From positions 1 to 34,473 of the forward strand of contig DRHS01000048.1 of assembly GCA_011053095.1 (NCBI GenBank): a stretch of DNA of 34,473 bases, written 5' to 3'. A program made the position numbers and the translations under genes. The stretch is from Bacteroides sp. (GTDB lineage: Bacteria > Bacteroidota > Bacteroidia > Bacteroidales > SM23-62). Positions 34,071 through 34,473 of this stretch are shown one piece after another (the stretch's first letter is position 1; each line of letters starts with the position of its first letter). Under the pieces are notes generated by a model. That model worked only from the letters and a program-made list of their open reading frames with translations, was not told the DNA's origin and made no database searches.

Positions 34071-34473
34071 TTAAAAGACCTCCTTGTCCGCATTAAGATA
34101 GTTCTGATAACGACCCAGATCATACCAGTAGTCATGGTCATGGATATAGGGCCGGATTGGGTGATCACCGGCCAGTTCGAGATACATATTTGTCAGATTG
34201 AGTGGTTTGGTATCCGGAAAAAATGAGAGAAACCTGCTGCTTATTACCTGTACACAGCTATTGCCGTAATCCTCCAGAATTCCTTGAGGTTCTCGAACAA
34301 ATCTCTCCTCCCCAGTCTCGTTGTGCCTCCACCCGCACAGGCAACCAGCCTTGTCAAACAACAGGGATCTCGATGTAGTCCTCTTTTTCACAGCCATTGT
34401 CACCATGGCTTTCTCATTTCCGGTGTGGGCCTTGATAAGCGCTGAAATATCAAGGTTGGTTACCACATCTACA
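34071..34473 (-). CDS. Sugar-phosphate nucleotidyltransferase, C-terminal part (5' end beyond the window)
   Basis: The frame is open to the right edge, so the N-terminus with the GxGTRL-type nucleotide motif is missing. About 133 residues are visible. VDVVTNLDISALIKAHTG resembles the metal-binding strand and the following helix of RmlA/MurU-type transferases, although the usual N-x-D is partly altered. AMVTMAVKKRTTSRSLLFD and the later CVQVISSRFLSFFP match the next elements, and YWYDLGRYQNYLNAD is the typical W-x-D-[IVL]-G end of these enzymes. Such proteins activate sugar-1-phosphates for cell-wall or surface polysaccharides; the sugar cannot be named. It is upstream of nhaA on the same strand, with 47 bases between them. 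Confidence 0.82.
   Translation of the reverse strand, partial: VDVVTNLDISALIKAHTGNEKAMVTMAVKKRTTSRSLLFDKAGCLCGWRHNETGEERFVREPQGILEDYGNSCVQVISSRFLSFFPDTKPLNLTNMYLELAGDHPIRPYIHDHDYWYDLGRYQNYLNADKEVF

Overview
The window reads as chromosomal DNA of a Bacteroidota bacterium, probably a Bacteroidales/Marinilabiliales-like lineage. The support is: a GldI-type lipoprotein next to a DHH phosphoesterase, recF followed by a DciA-like gene, pyrG-yidC behind a DUF349 protein, AddAB-type nucleases of the Bacteroidota kind, a secreted protein with a type IX secretion (T9SS) C-terminal domain, few Shine-Dalgarno sites, and promoters with the Bacteroidota -7 box TAnnTTTG. No tRNA, rRNA, CRISPR array, transposase or phage gene was seen. 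No gene-free stretch exceeds 300 bases; the longest gaps (about 180-220 bases, at 22307-22482, 27614-27791, 28968-29185 and 31169-31374) hold at most promoters and one leader hairpin.

Layout. 1-4704: housekeeping genes, namely a gldI-like gene cut by the left edge, an NrnA-like phosphoesterase, ndk, dciA-like, recF, a membrane-anchored TPR protein and ribH. 4762-11191 (minus): an operon of a DUF349 protein with a large Glu/Pro/Ala tandem repeat, pyrG and yidC. 11306-11983: trmD, divergent from that operon. 12028-20846 (minus): an apparent four-gene operon of addA-like helicase/nuclease, TIGR01212 radical SAM, addB-like nuclease, and a two-helix potassium channel fused to a long 12-residue-repeat solenoid. 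20975-27613 (plus): accessory genes that are mostly secreted, namely an M48-like protein without its catalytic residues, a T9SS protein whose reading frame is broken, a 173-residue unknown, and a WG-repeat/leucine-rich-repeat protein. 27792-31971: mnmA, a secreted PQQ-like propeller and a secreted peroxiredoxin-like protein. 31985-34473 (minus): a sugar nucleotidyltransferase cut by the right edge, then nhaA overlapping cysH by four bases.

The most noteworthy items are the solenoid-channel fusion with 19 uninterrupted 12-residue repeats; the T9SS gene, whose two halves join exactly through a -1 shift at an A AAG GGG heptamer (sequencing error, mutation or programmed frameshift); the inactive M48-like protein; the in-frame minisatellite in the DUF349 gene; and a recurring -7 box variant TAnnTTCG. 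I found no clear defence system or other wholly new system, and no part of the window compels that reading.
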